Below, in pieces: positions 51,343 through 60,458 of a DNA stretch of 64,000 nucleotides. The position numbers were made by a program, and so were the translations under genes. How positions within the stretch are numbered: the first letter of the stretch is position 1; every line of letters starts with the position of its first letter. Below the pieces are notes generated by a model. It had not been told where the DNA came from, made no database searches, and saw only the letters and a program-made list of their open reading frames with translations. Source of the stretch: UBA5436 sp050951845 (GTDB lineage: Bacteria; Bacillota; Clostridia; Saccharofermentanales; DTU023); contig JBMNJV010000001.1 of the NCBI GenBank assembly GCA_050951845.1, positions 620,001-684,000 on the forward strand, given 5' to 3'.

Positions 51343-52207
51343 ATACAAATATTTACCACATTGGTAAAAACAAACAAGGGTATCATTAACGATATCTCAA
51401 AAAACATAACCAGGAGTGCTTGAGCTTTTCTCTGCCGGATCATGAATTGTGAGGCAAAGGTGACGGAGCTTCTGGTTTGTATTATTTTTATTCCCATCAT
51501 CAAAATAAGATAATATAACTGAATCAATGAAATTCATCGCAGCAGATCATCGGTTCCCGGTTTGCTCCTGCGTACGATACTCTCTATTCCCCCAGCCATT
51601 TGAACTGTTGAAAGATATCTCAAAATGAAAGACAAATAACTTTTAGTAAGTTCAATTTCAGCCTTGGTTCCTGCGTTTTCAACAGGTACTATCCTCCAAC
51701 TTAAAGGTTACCTTATAAACTATGTTCTGCTCTGCTTGTTTGGGTCGGTTATAAAGTATTCTGCTATTACACTCAAGACAAAAGCTGGTTTATTAAGCAA
51801 GCGTATCGGTCAGTTATAAAGTATTCTGCTATTACACTTATCACATAATTTTCTTGATAGAATTCAATACCAATATGGTTTCATCATAAGTCATAAGTCA
51901 AACCGCCGATATCAAAGCCGACATATACGTCGCTGTAAGCAACAAGCAGAAAGTCTTTTTCGGAAAGGTCTTTCGTAGTGTATCAATCGTGTAAATAATT
52001 TTTTCTGTGTTCGGCTTATAATTCATTAACTGATGGAAAAATTTGAAGCAAGGTAGGAAATATAAGTATTGTTTTTATCGCCGGTCAAATAGTTAATCCT
52101 TAAAAGATAGTTTTTTTCATCTTTCATGGTCGTCTCGTAAATACTGGCATTTTTGAAACGAATGATATCTTCATCTTTTATATATCTTGCTATCTCCCTC
52201 TACACTA
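51343..52207. other. Gene-free stretch with a duplicated 26-bp segment
   Basis: I see no gene in this interval. GTTATAAAGTATTCTGCTAT plus six more bases occurs at 51748-51773 and again at 51813-51838. A minus-strand segment near 51910-51940 reads YVGFDIGG, which may be a decayed gene remnant. This is probably chromosomal sequence between the ICE and block B. Confidence 0.5.
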
Positions 52208-52687
52208 TAAGACGTAAAGAAAAGAAAAATATTACATAAATTAAAAATGATTTGAGAGAAAAGGAGAAGAGAAAAGGGGAAGTGTCCCCCAGGAACTTTC
52301 TACCTGCGGCGGTGTCAGCATCAGCATGCTTGGCTAATAAAATTATAATAAAATTTGGATTTTGATTTTTTTATAAAAATCATTCCTTACTAAAAACAAT
52401 ACACAGAATTCAAGGTTGTGCCATAAAATCGTTGCATAACCTTAGAAAGTGTGCAGTTTTAGGCTGCGAATCGAGAAAACGAAAGAATGTAAGCACAGAA
52501 TTCAAGCTTGTACTATGAAATCGTTGCACAACCTTAGAAAGTGTGCAGTTTTATACTGCAAATCAAGAAAACGAAAGGTAAGCGTCAAACCTATCGGCGT
52601 CTAGTCACCGGAGCACAACCCAGTTAGACTATCCAAAACTGGATGTCTTAAGACGTCTAAAAATGAATAGTATAGGAGTGTCTTGAA

Positions 52688-53038
52688 ATGGGTGGTAAAC
52701 TTGTAGAGCTAAAAACCAATGCCAAATTAAACAGTTGGTATATGGATATCCAATCACAAAAACAGAGCGGTTTAACCGTAGACGAGTGGTGTGAGGAAGC
52801 CGGAATGACTCGTTCCACTTATTACTATCGTTACAAAATAGTGATGAAAGCATTAGAAAATCGTCTCGCTGCTGAAGCAGGCAAAACAGTTCAGTTCGAA
52901 GCTTTACCGGCTCCTGCTCCTGTTAATGAATCTAAGGAAGAAAGCATCCGCATCCGGCTCGGTGATCTGGAAGTAGAGATACCATCCGGAGCCAGCTCAG
53001 AGAATATTCAAGCTGTAATCGAGGCATTGAAATGTTAA
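52688..53038 (+). CDS. tnpA: IS66 TnpA-like accessory protein
   Basis: The 116-aa protein has SGLTVDEWCEEAGMTRSTYYYR, the helix-turn-helix typical of the small IS66 OrfA, and a C-terminal beta part (SIRIRLGDLEVEIPSGAS). It overlaps tnpB by 7 bp, as is usual for the coupled IS66 genes. It is needed for IS66 transposition together with TnpB and TnpC. Confidence 0.9.
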   Translation: MGGKLVELKTNAKLNSWYMDIQSQKQSGLTVDEWCEEAGMTRSTYYYRYKIVMKALENRLAAEAGKTVQFEALPAPAPVNESKEESIRIRLGDLEVEIPSGASSENIQAVIEALKC

Positions 53039-53388
53039 AAGATTACCGGACAAAAGGGAAAATTTATCTGGCCTTAGGTTATACAGATCTTCGCAAAGGT
53101 ATAGATGGTCTATGTGCTCTCGTCCAAGAAAACTATGGCAAAGACCTGAAGACTCATGATCTGTTTTTATTTTGTGGTCGGCGCACTGATCGGATTAAAG
53201 GATTATTGTGGGAAGGGGACGGTTTTCTTCTGCTGTACAAACGTTTGGAAGCCGGTCGTTTCCAATGGCCAAGAACCCCGACAGAATTATCAGAGATTAC
53301 GCCAGAACAATACAACTTTCTGATGCGTGGTATGCAGGTAATCGCCCCTAAAATCCCACAACGAAAAACAGCACCTAAAATCGTCTGA
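53032..53388 (+). CDS. tnpB: IS66 TnpB (Orf2) protein
   Basis: The 118-aa protein has the strong family motifs LGYTDLRKGIDGLCALVQ, LFLFCGRRTDRIKGLLWEGD and GFLLLYKRLEAGRFQWP. TnpB is an IS66 accessory protein of unknown mechanism. It sits between tnpA and tnpC, 61 bp before tnpC. Confidence 0.95.
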   Translation: MLKDYRTKGKIYLALGYTDLRKGIDGLCALVQENYGKDLKTHDLFLFCGRRTDRIKGLLWEGDGFLLLYKRLEAGRFQWPRTPTELSEITPEQYNFLMRGMQVIAPKIPQRKTAPKIV

Positions 53389-53449
53389 AAGCACTGAGAT
53401 AAAGGCTTTTCAGCTTGTTTTATTTTCCCTGAAATGGTAAAATAAAGGC

Positions 53450-55003
53450 ATGAAAACAGTCACTATTTCCCAGGAAGAATACAACAAATTCAAGGCGCAA
53501 GAGCAATATATTAGTGAGCTTGAACAACGAGAAAAATGGCTCAAGGAACAGATCCTTTTGCTGAAAAAAGCTCAGTTTGGCTCTAAGAGTGAACGTGCTA
53601 CATATCTCAAACAATTAAGCATCGATAATCTTTTTGATGAGGCAGAAGTCTTCAGTGATCCTGAACAAGAAGAACCTAAATTTGAAGAAGTAATAAATGT
53701 TCCGGCTCATACCCGTAAGAAAAAATCTGTCATAGAACGTCTTCCTGAAGATATCCCTGTCGTTGAACGTCACCACTATGTAGATGCAGAGGGACGTACC
53801 TGCCCTCATTGTTCTGCAGAGATGGAAGAAATAGGTACAGAAACAAGAAGTACTCTTGGTATGGCACCAGCTAAAGTATTTGAGATCCGCGATATTTGTC
53901 ATGTTTATGCTTGTAAAGCTTGTGACAAAGAAGCAGAACCGGTGACGGTTCGTAAAGCAACCTTTCCTGCTGCTGTGATCCCTGGTGGTATAGCTAGTCC
54001 GGAAGCAATTGCTAATGTGATCAATGACAAATTTGTTCAGGGAACACCACTCTACCGCCAGGAACAGTATTGGCAACGAGTCGGTGTGATGCTCTCCAGA
54101 CAGACGATGTCAAACTGGCTGATGTACTCAGTAGAACATTACTTGAGATATATTTACGATAAACTTCACCAAGATCTACTTCAAGAAGACATCCTGCACG
54201 CTGATGAAACAGAATTACAGGTTCTGCAAGAAGAAGGGAAAAGTCCGCAAAGCAAAAGTTACATGTGGCTGTACCGTACAGGAGTAACAGCTGCCAATCC
54301 GATTGTTCTCTTTCATTACGAGCGTGACCGCAGGCATTGCCGTCCACAAGAATTCCTGGAAGGATTTCAGGGATATCTGCACAGTGATGGTTACGAAGCC
54401 TACCATAAATTAGAAAATGTCAGGTCAGTGGGATGCTTTGTCCATGTCAGAAGAAAGTTTGTTGAAGCAGCAGAAACTGCCTCGAAAAACAAAGGCAGCC
54501 TTAACCTTGCCGGCAAGGCAGTTGAAGATATCCGTCAAATATTCGCTTGGGAAGACTTCTGTGCCAAGATGTCCGCTGAGGAACGCTACGAGAAACGACT
54601 TGCAAAACAAAAACCACTCATGGAAAAATTCTTTGAATGGCTGGAAGATATTGTTGTGTCAGAGAAGTCAGCTTTAGGCATTGCCAGAAAGTATGCCTTA
54701 GGGCAGAAGGATTATATTCTCAATGTCTACCTGGATGGACGACTTGAGTTAAACAACAACCGTGCGGAGCGAAGCATAAAACCATTCGTAATCGGCAGGA
54801 AGAATTTTCTATTCGCCAACACACCCAGAGGAGCTACTGCCAGTGCCATTCTCTACTCTCTCGTTGAGACAGCCAAAGAGACGGGAGTTGATCCTTACAG
54901 TTACTTGGTTTATACCCTGACAGAAGCAGCAAAACTACGTGATACCGATGAATTCGAGAAAATTGCCGAACTGACGCCCGCATATTTTAAAAATCTCGGA
55001 TAA
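53450..55003 (+). CDS. tnpC: IS66 TnpC transposase
   Basis: The 517-aa protein has an N-terminal leucine-zipper-like helix (EYNKFKAQEQYISELEQREK) and a zinc-binding region (CPHCSAEM...CKAC). The DDE core has DILHADETELQVL, GYLHSDGYEAYH and LELNNNRAERSIKPFVIGRK. Length and motifs are complete, so the element looks active. It ends 34 bp before the right terminal repeat. Confidence 0.95.
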   Translation: MKTVTISQEEYNKFKAQEQYISELEQREKWLKEQILLLKKAQFGSKSERATYLKQLSIDNLFDEAEVFSDPEQEEPKFEEVINVPAHTRKKKSVIERLPEDIPVVERHHYVDAEGRTCPHCSAEMEEIGTETRSTLGMAPAKVFEIRDICHVYACKACDKEAEPVTVRKATFPAAVIPGGIASPEAIANVINDKFVQGTPLYRQEQYWQRVGVMLSRQTMSNWLMYSVEHYLRYIYDKLHQDLLQEDILHADETELQVLQEEGKSPQSKSYMWLYRTGVTAANPIVLFHYERDRRHCRPQEFLEGFQGYLHSDGYEAYHKLENVRSVGCFVHVRRKFVEAAETASKNKGSLNLAGKAVEDIRQIFAWEDFCAKMSAEERYEKRLAKQKPLMEKFFEWLEDIVVSEKSALGIARKYALGQKDYILNVYLDGRLELNNNRAERSIKPFVIGRKNFLFANTPRGATASAILYSLVETAKETGVDPYSYLVYTLTEAAKLRDTDEFEKIAELTPAYFKNLG

Positions 55004-55385
55004 ATCTGATTGGAACGCCGATAGGTTTGACGCTCACAACGAAAGAATGTAAGCACAGAATTCAAGCTTGTACTGTAAAATCGTTGCACAACCTTAGAAA
55101 GTGTGCAGTTTTATACTGCAAATCAAGAAAACGAAAGAATGTAAGCACAGAATTTAAGCTTGTACTATGAAATCGTTGCACAACCTTAGAAAGTGTGCAG
55201 TTTAACGCTGCGAATCGAGAAATCGAAAGAATGTAAGCACAGAATTCAAGCTTGTACTATGAAATCGTTGTACAACCTTAGAAAGTGTGCAGTTTTATTT
55301 ACAACTATAAGAATCGGAATTTACACAGATCAAATTTCTGAGCAGAATACCGGATGTTGCAAAACAGACAAATTTATAACTTTGC

Positions 55386-56021
55386 TCAGAACTCTTTTTT
55401 AGTATAAATTGCGGTAGAAAGAGCAAAAGAGACAATGTTCAAAAGAAGGGTAACTCCCAGAATAGCAAGTCCTATTATTTTCAAATCAAGTAGGATCAAC
55501 TTATCCATAAATTTAGCTATCAATTCTTTATTGCTGCCGATATAGGAGAAAAGAGCAAACACAATAAAATAAAGGACAACAAAAATAAGTCTGGCTTTTT
55601 CTGCTCCGAATTTGTACATCAACGGGAGCTGAATCATCGAAATAGCAGTAACCAATAGCGGCATGGCAACTGCAATCAAATACCAAGGAATCTCCAATAA
55701 TATACCATCTCTCAGAAACAGCTTTAGTAAGATCGTGAATAGTGTTCCTATGACTGCGACAATCCAGACAAAAACATAGCGGCTCAAAACAATGGTTCTT
55801 CGCGTAACCGGACCGGGAATAATGTATTGATCCACGTTAGACTTAGTATCTGAACCCCAAAGCATGCCGAGTAAAATAAGCGGAACAAGTATGAACATCA
55901 GGGGAAGTACCATAATATTACCTTGTCGTATAGTAAGAAAGCCCACAATAAACATAATAAATATAAGTGAGAAGAGTGATTTTCTCAGAGTAACCAGATC
56001 TTTATATATTAACGCTATCAT
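55386..56021 (-). CDS. ABC-2 type permease, copy B
   Basis: The 211-aa protein is nearly identical to the copy A permease (5027-5662). Most differences cluster in the first 45 residues (for example VTLRKSLFSLIF in place of IALRKALFSLVF). It overlaps its ATPase by 4 bp. The 92-bp repeat array follows it downstream, taking the place of a single terminator. Confidence 0.8.
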   Translation of the reverse strand: MIALIYKDLVTLRKSLFSLIFIMFIVGFLTIRQGNIMVLPLMFILVPLILLGMLWGSDTKSNVDQYIIPGPVTRRTIVLSRYVFVWIVAVIGTLFTILLKLFLRDGILLEIPWYLIAVAMPLLVTAISMIQLPLMYKFGAEKARLIFVVLYFIVFALFSYIGSNKELIAKFMDKLILLDLKIIGLAILGVTLLLNIVSFALSTAIYTKKEF

Positions 56022-56875
56022 TTCCGTTCCCCTTTTATCATGTAGACCATAATGTCTTCTACACTGACTTTCTCAAGCTCAAGATCATCAGGTACCAGGT
56101 TTCTTTTCAGCATAACTTCGACACCGAATTGATGAGACCTTTTGCCGACAATTGCATCATTATCTATTTCTGCAAGCTGTTCCTTGCTCAAAGAGGTGAT
56201 ACCGTACTGATCAACCAGCTCATCCTTTGCTTCCATGAACAGCAGCTGTCCTTTGTGAATAAAAGCAATATAGTCTGCCACTTTTTCCAAGTCAGATAGT
56301 ATATGAGAAGAGACAAGTATCGTGTGGTCTTCATTTTGGATGTATTCCAAAAGAAGATCCAAAACATCATCCCTGATGACCGGATCCAGACCGCTTGTTG
56401 CCTCATCTAATAGTAAAAGTTTTGCCCCGTGGGAAAGAGCCAAAGCCAAGCCTAATTGCATTTTCATACCTCTTGAAAAGTGCTTGATAGTTTTGTTATC
56501 CGGCAAGCTAAATCGGGTGATCAGTTCTGAGAAGGTTTTATCTTGCCACGCCTGACCATAAAATTTCCGATGAAAGTTTTGTGCGTTTTTCAACGTCATA
56601 TCCTCCGGTAAATAGAGGTCATCAAATACATATGCGATATCTTTTTTTATCTGTGGCGTAAATTCTCGAATATTCTTACCAAGCAGTTTAATCTCACCTT
56701 GATCAGGTATCATCAGATTGAGCAGTAGTTTAATAGTCGTGCTTTTTCCGGCACCGTTTTCTCCGATATATCCGACAATGCAGCCTCTGGGTACGATTAA
56801 ATTAATCGGGCCCAGAACAAAGTTGCCGAGTCTTTTCTTTAACCCTTGAAGTTCAATTGCATTCTGCATTTTCAT
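56018..56875 (-). CDS. ABC transporter ATP-binding protein, copy B
   Basis: The 285-aa protein has Walker A GENGAGKSTT, a variant signature FSRGMKMQLGLAL and Walker B LLLLDEATSG, all kept intact. It differs from copy A by a few conservative residues (for example KERSHQF-type changes near residue 235). Same operon layout: GntR gene overlapping upstream and permease overlapping downstream. Confidence 0.88.
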   Translation of the reverse strand: MKMQNAIELQGLKKRLGNFVLGPINLIVPRGCIVGYIGENGAGKSTTIKLLLNLMIPDQGEIKLLGKNIREFTPQIKKDIAYVFDDLYLPEDMTLKNAQNFHRKFYGQAWQDKTFSELITRFSLPDNKTIKHFSRGMKMQLGLALALSHGAKLLLLDEATSGLDPVIRDDVLDLLLEYIQNEDHTILVSSHILSDLEKVADYIAFIHKGQLLFMEAKDELVDQYGITSLSKEQLAEIDNDAIVGKRSHQFGVEVMLKRNLVPDDLELEKVSVEDIMVYMIKGERK

Positions 56876-57239
56876 CCTCCAGTGTTTTAATCATTTCAAT
56901 TAGCTCATCGTGCGAAACATCAGCTAATTTTGCATAACGTAAGATCTCTGCTATGTTTGCTTCTATTTTTTTCAGAAATCTTTCCCTCATCAAATCTAAG
57001 TTTTGGGGAGCAACGAAACTGCCTTTACCATGTACGGAATGAATAAATCCATCTTTTTCCAATTCGTCATAAGCTCGTTTTGTGGTAATGACACTAACTC
57101 TAAGTTCTTTCGCTAATAAACGAATGGACGGTAAGAGTTCATCGGCTTCCAATTCACCATTGAGAATGGCATCTCTGATTTGATTTTTTATTTGCAAATA
57201 AATCGGATCATTACTCGAGTTTTTGATCTGTATATTCAC
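56853..57239 (-). CDS. GntR-family regulator, YtrA type, copy B
   Basis: The protein is almost identical to copy A (a few substitutions such as NIAEILRY). The GTG start at 57239 follows GGAGGTGCCTT, and no ATG is conserved between copies, which settles the start. Two near-identical regulators could bind both promoters and cross-regulate blocks A and B. Confidence 0.88.
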   Translation of the reverse strand: MNIQIKNSSNDPIYLQIKNQIRDAILNGELEADELLPSIRLLAKELRVSVITTKRAYDELEKDGFIHSVHGKGSFVAPQNLDLMRERFLKKIEANIAEILRYAKLADVSHDELIEMIKTLEDENAECN

Positions 57240-57259
57240 AAGGCACCTCCGCATCAGTT

Positions 57260-57298
57260 AACTGTTTATACTGTATATTAACAGTTGTCGTATGTCAA
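57260..57298 (-). promoter_or_regulatory. Promoter and palindromic operator of ABC/GntR operon B
   Basis: TTGACA (57293-57298) and the AACTGTT...AACAGTT palindrome (57260-57286) have the same geometry as in block A. Downstream sequences diverge soon after, so conservation points to function. The gap 57300-57506 shows no gene. Confidence 0.65.
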
Positions 57299-57506
57299 GA
57301 TCATTATGAATTATTTGTCAGAGTGATATTTTATTAAGAGTAAGTTGCGCAAACAAAGAAACGACATTGCAATGTTGTTTTAATCGAAATCGAAAGTGTT
57401 TTGCCTTCTAAGTTTAGTACAAGCAAAATGAAAAAGACTTAAAGCAAATTGTTGACGATACCGGTCTGCAGTTGGAAAATTCAACTGCTGCTTATTCTCT
57501 GGTGGA

Positions 57507-57685
57507 TTATTTATAATTAAATAATTCATCAACTGTAACATTCAAGACTTTGGATAATCTGAAGGCCAGTTTTAAGCTGGGGTCATATTTATTATTTTCG
57601 ATGGCATTAATAGTTTGTCTGCTAACACCGCGTTTTCTGGCTAAATCTTCCTGTAACAAACCTAAATCCGTTTGTATCACGTAAT
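57507..57685 (-). pseudogene. Xre-family regulator, N-terminus lost
   Basis: The remaining sequence LLQEDLARKRGVSRQTINAI and ENNKYDPSLKLAFRLSK is a standard small Xre-type helix-turn-helix protein of about 65-70 residues. The first residues, which should read like MKNRLRELRKE, are replaced by sequence from a peptidase gene fragment. The open frame starts only with a TTG inside that foreign piece. It is therefore probably inactive. Confidence 0.65.
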
Positions 57686-57723
57686 GTAGGTGCAGCAATA
57701 TCTGTACCTGTATGAAAGTCAGA
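57686..57723 (-). pseudogene. 38-bp relic of an M23 peptidase gene
   Basis: Read on the minus strand it encodes SDFHTGTDIAAPT, the metal-binding motif region of the ICE peptidoglycan hydrolase. It matches the gene at about 13294-13331 with two base differences. It is joined directly to the truncated Xre gene. Confidence 0.7.
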
Positions 57724-57769
57724 TAAAATTTTTACATTTAATTAGGTGGTGGACTAATTAAATTTTTGA

Positions 57770-57802
57770 TATAATTTGATTAGACAGATATCTAATTAAA
57801 TT
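57770..57802 (+). promoter_or_regulatory. Promoter/operator of the ArsR-ABC operon
   Basis: TATAAT at 57770-57775 overlaps an inverted repeat AATTTGATTAGA-N6-TCTAATTAAATT (57773-57802, 11 of 12 arm positions match). No clear -35 is seen. AAGGAGG precedes the gene. Confidence 0.6.
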
Positions 57803-57817
57803 ACAAGGAGGATTATT

Positions 57818-58207
57818 ATGGACAAAACAAAAGTATTAAAAGCGATTGCTGATGAGTCACGTATGAGCATTTTGAAATTGCTGTTAAAACACAATTATTG
57901 TGTACGTGCATTGGCTAATGAATTGGCGTTGACAGAGGCAACTGTATCACAACATCTGAGAGTATTGCGTGAGGCAGGTTTGCTGGTCGGAGAAAAGCGC
58001 GGATATTTTATGCACTATACTGTGGAGCGGGAAGTATTGCACGAACTGGCTGAAAAGATTGAGGCCCTTGCTGCCACAGAGCAGGAAGCCTGCAAACCTA
58101 AAAAACGTGATGACTGCCCTGCTGATAAAGAGAAAAGATGCCACAAAAAAGATAAATGCAGGGATGAAGTTAAGGAATTCTGCCACGGCAAAAAGAACGA
58201 AAATTAG
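57818..58207 (+). CDS. ArsR-family regulator with Cys/His-rich tail
   Basis: The 129-aa protein has a winged-helix core (ADESRMSILKLLLKHNYC, LTEATVSQHLRVLREAGLL). The C-terminal tail of about 40 residues carries several Cys and His (CKPKKRDDCP, RCHKKDKC, EFCHGKK), suggesting metal or redox sensing. It is unlike the ArsR genes at 11521 and 62518. It is the first gene of a three-gene operon with an ABC exporter and probably represses it. Confidence 0.85.
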   Translation: MDKTKVLKAIADESRMSILKLLLKHNYCVRALANELALTEATVSQHLRVLREAGLLVGEKRGYFMHYTVEREVLHELAEKIEALAATEQEACKPKKRDDCPADKEKRCHKKDKCRDEVKEFCHGKKNEN

Positions 58208-58224
58208 TGATAAGGATCGGGAAA

Positions 58225-59187
58225 ATGATCAATGTTACAAACTTAAGAAAAACATATGGTGACTTTACTGCTGTAAACAGTATTTCTTTTGAAGTTCAAA
58301 AAGGGGAGATATTCGGTTTTCTGGGACCGAACGGAGCAGGAAAAACATCTACGATAAACATGATGACAGGTCTGTCCAGACCGACATCCGGAGAAGTTAT
58401 AATTGACGGCATAGATGTAAGAAAACAAACAAAAAAAGCTCAATCTATAATGGGAATTGTTGCTGATGAGAGCAACCTTTACAATGAAATGGACGGTTTT
58501 GAAAATTTGTGTTTTTGTGCCTCTTTGTACGGTATGGAAAAAAATGAAAGAGAAACAAGAGCCCGGCATCTTTTAGAAGAGTTTGGCTTGAAAGATACCG
58601 GCAAACGACCTTTTAAAGCTTATTCCAAAGGAATGAAACGCAAACTTACAATTGCCGCAGCGCTGATACATTCTCCGCTGATCTTATTTTTAGATGAACC
58701 GACAACCGGTATTGATGTAGAGAGTTCAAGACATATTCGAAAAACAATAAAGGCTCTGAAAGAGCAAGGAACAACTGTTTTTCTCACCACCCATTATATT
58801 GAAGAAGCTGAGCGTATCTGTGACCGAATTGCTTTTATTGCAAGAGGACAAATAGTGGCCTCAGGAACTGTTCCTGAATTGATGGATAGTGTCTCCCACG
58901 GTCATAGAATTCAGCTTGTTACAAGTAAATTTGCTGCCAATCTTACCGGTGAACTTCAAAGTATTTACAAGGGAAGCAAAGTTACTCTTCAATCTGACAA
59001 TACTATGATTATGGAATCGGAAGATCGAATTTCCTTACTGCCGGTTATGAATTTTCTGCATGCTGAAGGAATTGATGTATACGAGGCAACAGAATTACGT
59101 CCTTCTTTAGAAGATGTATTCGTTAAGCTGACCGGCATAGAATCATCTGTACTTAAAAAAGACGAAGAAAAAGGAGGTCACAAATGA
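58225..59187 (+). CDS. ABC-2 exporter ATPase
   Basis: The protein has about 320 residues with Walker A GPNGAGKTSTINMMTG near residue 33, signature YSKGMKRKLTIA, Walker B LILFLDEPTTG and an H-loop TTHYIEEAE. The family resembles drug/daunorubicin-type or NatA-type exporter ATPases. The ATG 58225 (MINVTNLRKTYG) is preferred over an upstream GTG that touches the arsR stop. It overlaps the permease gene by 4 bp. Confidence 0.88.
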   Translation: MINVTNLRKTYGDFTAVNSISFEVQKGEIFGFLGPNGAGKTSTINMMTGLSRPTSGEVIIDGIDVRKQTKKAQSIMGIVADESNLYNEMDGFENLCFCASLYGMEKNERETRARHLLEEFGLKDTGKRPFKAYSKGMKRKLTIAAALIHSPLILFLDEPTTGIDVESSRHIRKTIKALKEQGTTVFLTTHYIEEAERICDRIAFIARGQIVASGTVPELMDSVSHGHRIQLVTSKFAANLTGELQSIYKGSKVTLQSDNTMIMESEDRISLLPVMNFLHAEGIDVYEATELRPSLEDVFVKLTGIESSVLKKDEEKGGHK

Positions 59188-59915
59188 GGAGCCGTATCGC
59201 TTTTTGGAACATTTTGAAAAAGGATATTAAAAATTATTATCTTAAACCGCCAAATATCAGCTGGGGTATCATTTTTCCTCTGTCGTGGACGTTAATGCAA
59301 CTTATCCGTTCTCCGGGGGAAAATATTTTGGACCTCTTACCGGGTTTGATGGGTATGAGTGTTTTATTCGGTACGACCTCAATGCTTGCAGTTACCATTA
59401 CTTTTGAGCGTAGCGGCAGATCCTTTGAACGTCTGTTGCTGGCACCTATAAGCTTAAATGTTTTGGTCTTGGCAAAAATAACGGGAACAGTTTTATTCGG
59501 AATGTTTAATGCCTTTGTTCCTATAATTTTCGCAAGTTTTTTCATAAATTTGAAAGGAGTCAACTTCGGAATAATATTACCGGCTGTTTTTATGATTGCT
59601 GTAAGTTCAGCATTAATGGGACTATTGATTGCAGTATTTGCCAAACAAGTATTTGAGGCACAAACTTTCTCAAATTTCTTCCGCTTTCCGATGCTGTTTC
59701 TTTGTGGATTATTTGTACCTATTTCAGATTTGCCGGTATTTTTACGTCCGATTTCCTACTTTTTGCCACTTACATACGGAGCGGACATACTTAAAGGTGC
59801 CGTTGCAGGAGCAAACACTCTTTCTCCGGTCTTGTCTTTCGGTATGTTGATCTTTTTTTCAGTAGTATTATTTATTATTAGCAGACACAATATAAACCGA
59901 AAGTGGATTTTGTAA
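59184..59915 (+). CDS. ABC-2 exporter permease
   Basis: The 243-aa protein has six hydrophobic segments and the ABC-2 family tail motif (FLCGLFVPISDLPVFLRPIS YF-type loop, LTYGADILKG). The ribosome site AAAGGAGG precedes the ATG. It pairs with the ATPase upstream. The substrate is unknown; the metal-rich regulator and the neighbouring cadA suggest a metal-stress link, but this is inference. Confidence 0.85.
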   Translation: MRSRIAFWNILKKDIKNYYLKPPNISWGIIFPLSWTLMQLIRSPGENILDLLPGLMGMSVLFGTTSMLAVTITFERSGRSFERLLLAPISLNVLVLAKITGTVLFGMFNAFVPIIFASFFINLKGVNFGIILPAVFMIAVSSALMGLLIAVFAKQVFEAQTFSNFFRFPMLFLCGLFVPISDLPVFLRPISYFLPLTYGADILKGAVAGANTLSPVLSFGMLIFFSVVLFIISRHNINRKWIL

Positions 59916-59977
59916 AAACAAAAAGACGGATTCTCTTGTCTTAGCTAATAGAGAACAAGTCTTAAAACAAATTAGGT

Positions 59978-60036
59978 TTGCAATTATTTTGTGTTTATGT
60001 GTATAATATAATTAAACAATTGCTTGATCGTTTGAT
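59978..60036 (+). promoter_or_regulatory. Metal-responsive promoter/operator of HMA-cadA unit B
   Basis: TTGCAA (59978-59983) and TATAAT (60002-60007) are separated by 18 bp, then an imperfect inverted repeat AATTAAACAATTG...GTTTGATT (60009-60036). The geometry is the same as in block A. Confidence 0.6.
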
Positions 60037-60107
60037 TGTGTTTTGGATTATTTTTCGGAAGTTGTTTTCCGGTTTTACCAAAACAGGTATGGAGGTGCAA
60101 AGGTCAT

Positions 60108-60326
60108 ATGAAAAGAGCATATAAATTACAAAATCTGGGTTGTGCAAATTGTGCGGCTAAAATTGAAAATGATATTGCACAGTTGGCCGGAGTCAATTCA
60201 GTCAGAGTGAATTTTATGACTGAAAAATTAATTTTGGATGCCGATCAAGAAGAATTTGCATCAATCCTGGATCAAGCTCAAACCATTGCGAACAAATACG
60301 AACCTGATCTTTTAATTATCAAATAA
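60108..60326 (+). CDS. Free-standing HMA metal-binding protein, copy B
   Basis: The 72-aa HMA domain has GCANCAAKIE. It differs from copy A by about one residue. The start follows GGAGGT. It probably hands metal to the CadA-type ATPase encoded 132 bp downstream. Confidence 0.85.
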   Translation: MKRAYKLQNLGCANCAAKIENDIAQLAGVNSVRVNFMTEKLILDADQEEFASILDQAQTIANKYEPDLLIIK

Positions 60327-60458
60327 GGATTGCAAAGCAGGCAAAATTTTAGTATCAGGTGTTAAAGCAGGGGAGCACTACATATTTAAAAACTTGGTAA
60401 AAAAGATTATCTGATTATCAGAGTACTGCTGCTTTAATTATATATAACATTTAGCATT

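Larger units (their letters stand above)
52570..55045. mobile_element. IS66-family element with 8-bp target duplication
   Basis: The element spans 52578-55037 (2460 bp). The ends GTAAGCGTCAAACCTATCGG and, inverted, GTGAGCGTCAAACCTATCGG are near-perfect terminal repeats. The target duplication AACGAAAG is at 52570-52577 and 55038-55045. The three genes tnpA, tnpB and tnpC are intact. Confidence 0.95.
52394..55321. repeat. 92-bp tandem repeats (5 units), split by IS66
   Basis: With the IS66 element removed, units begin near 52394, at 52486, and then at 55046, 55138 and 55230, each 92 bp apart. They share AATGTAAGCACAGAATTCAAG and ATCGTTGCACAACCTTAGAA. Each contains the hairpin region that is the terminator in block A, where only one copy exists. 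The array lies downstream of ABC operon B. Confidence 0.9.

Noticed and set aside
51333..51527. 64-codon minus-strand frame next to tRNA-Thr
   Set aside because: It overlaps the tRNA 3' end, has no ribosome site and has no recognisable protein features.
58207..58224. GTG start for the ABC ATPase overlapping the arsR stop
   Set aside because: The ATG six codons downstream gives the normal family N-terminus and is preceded by AAGGATCGGG.
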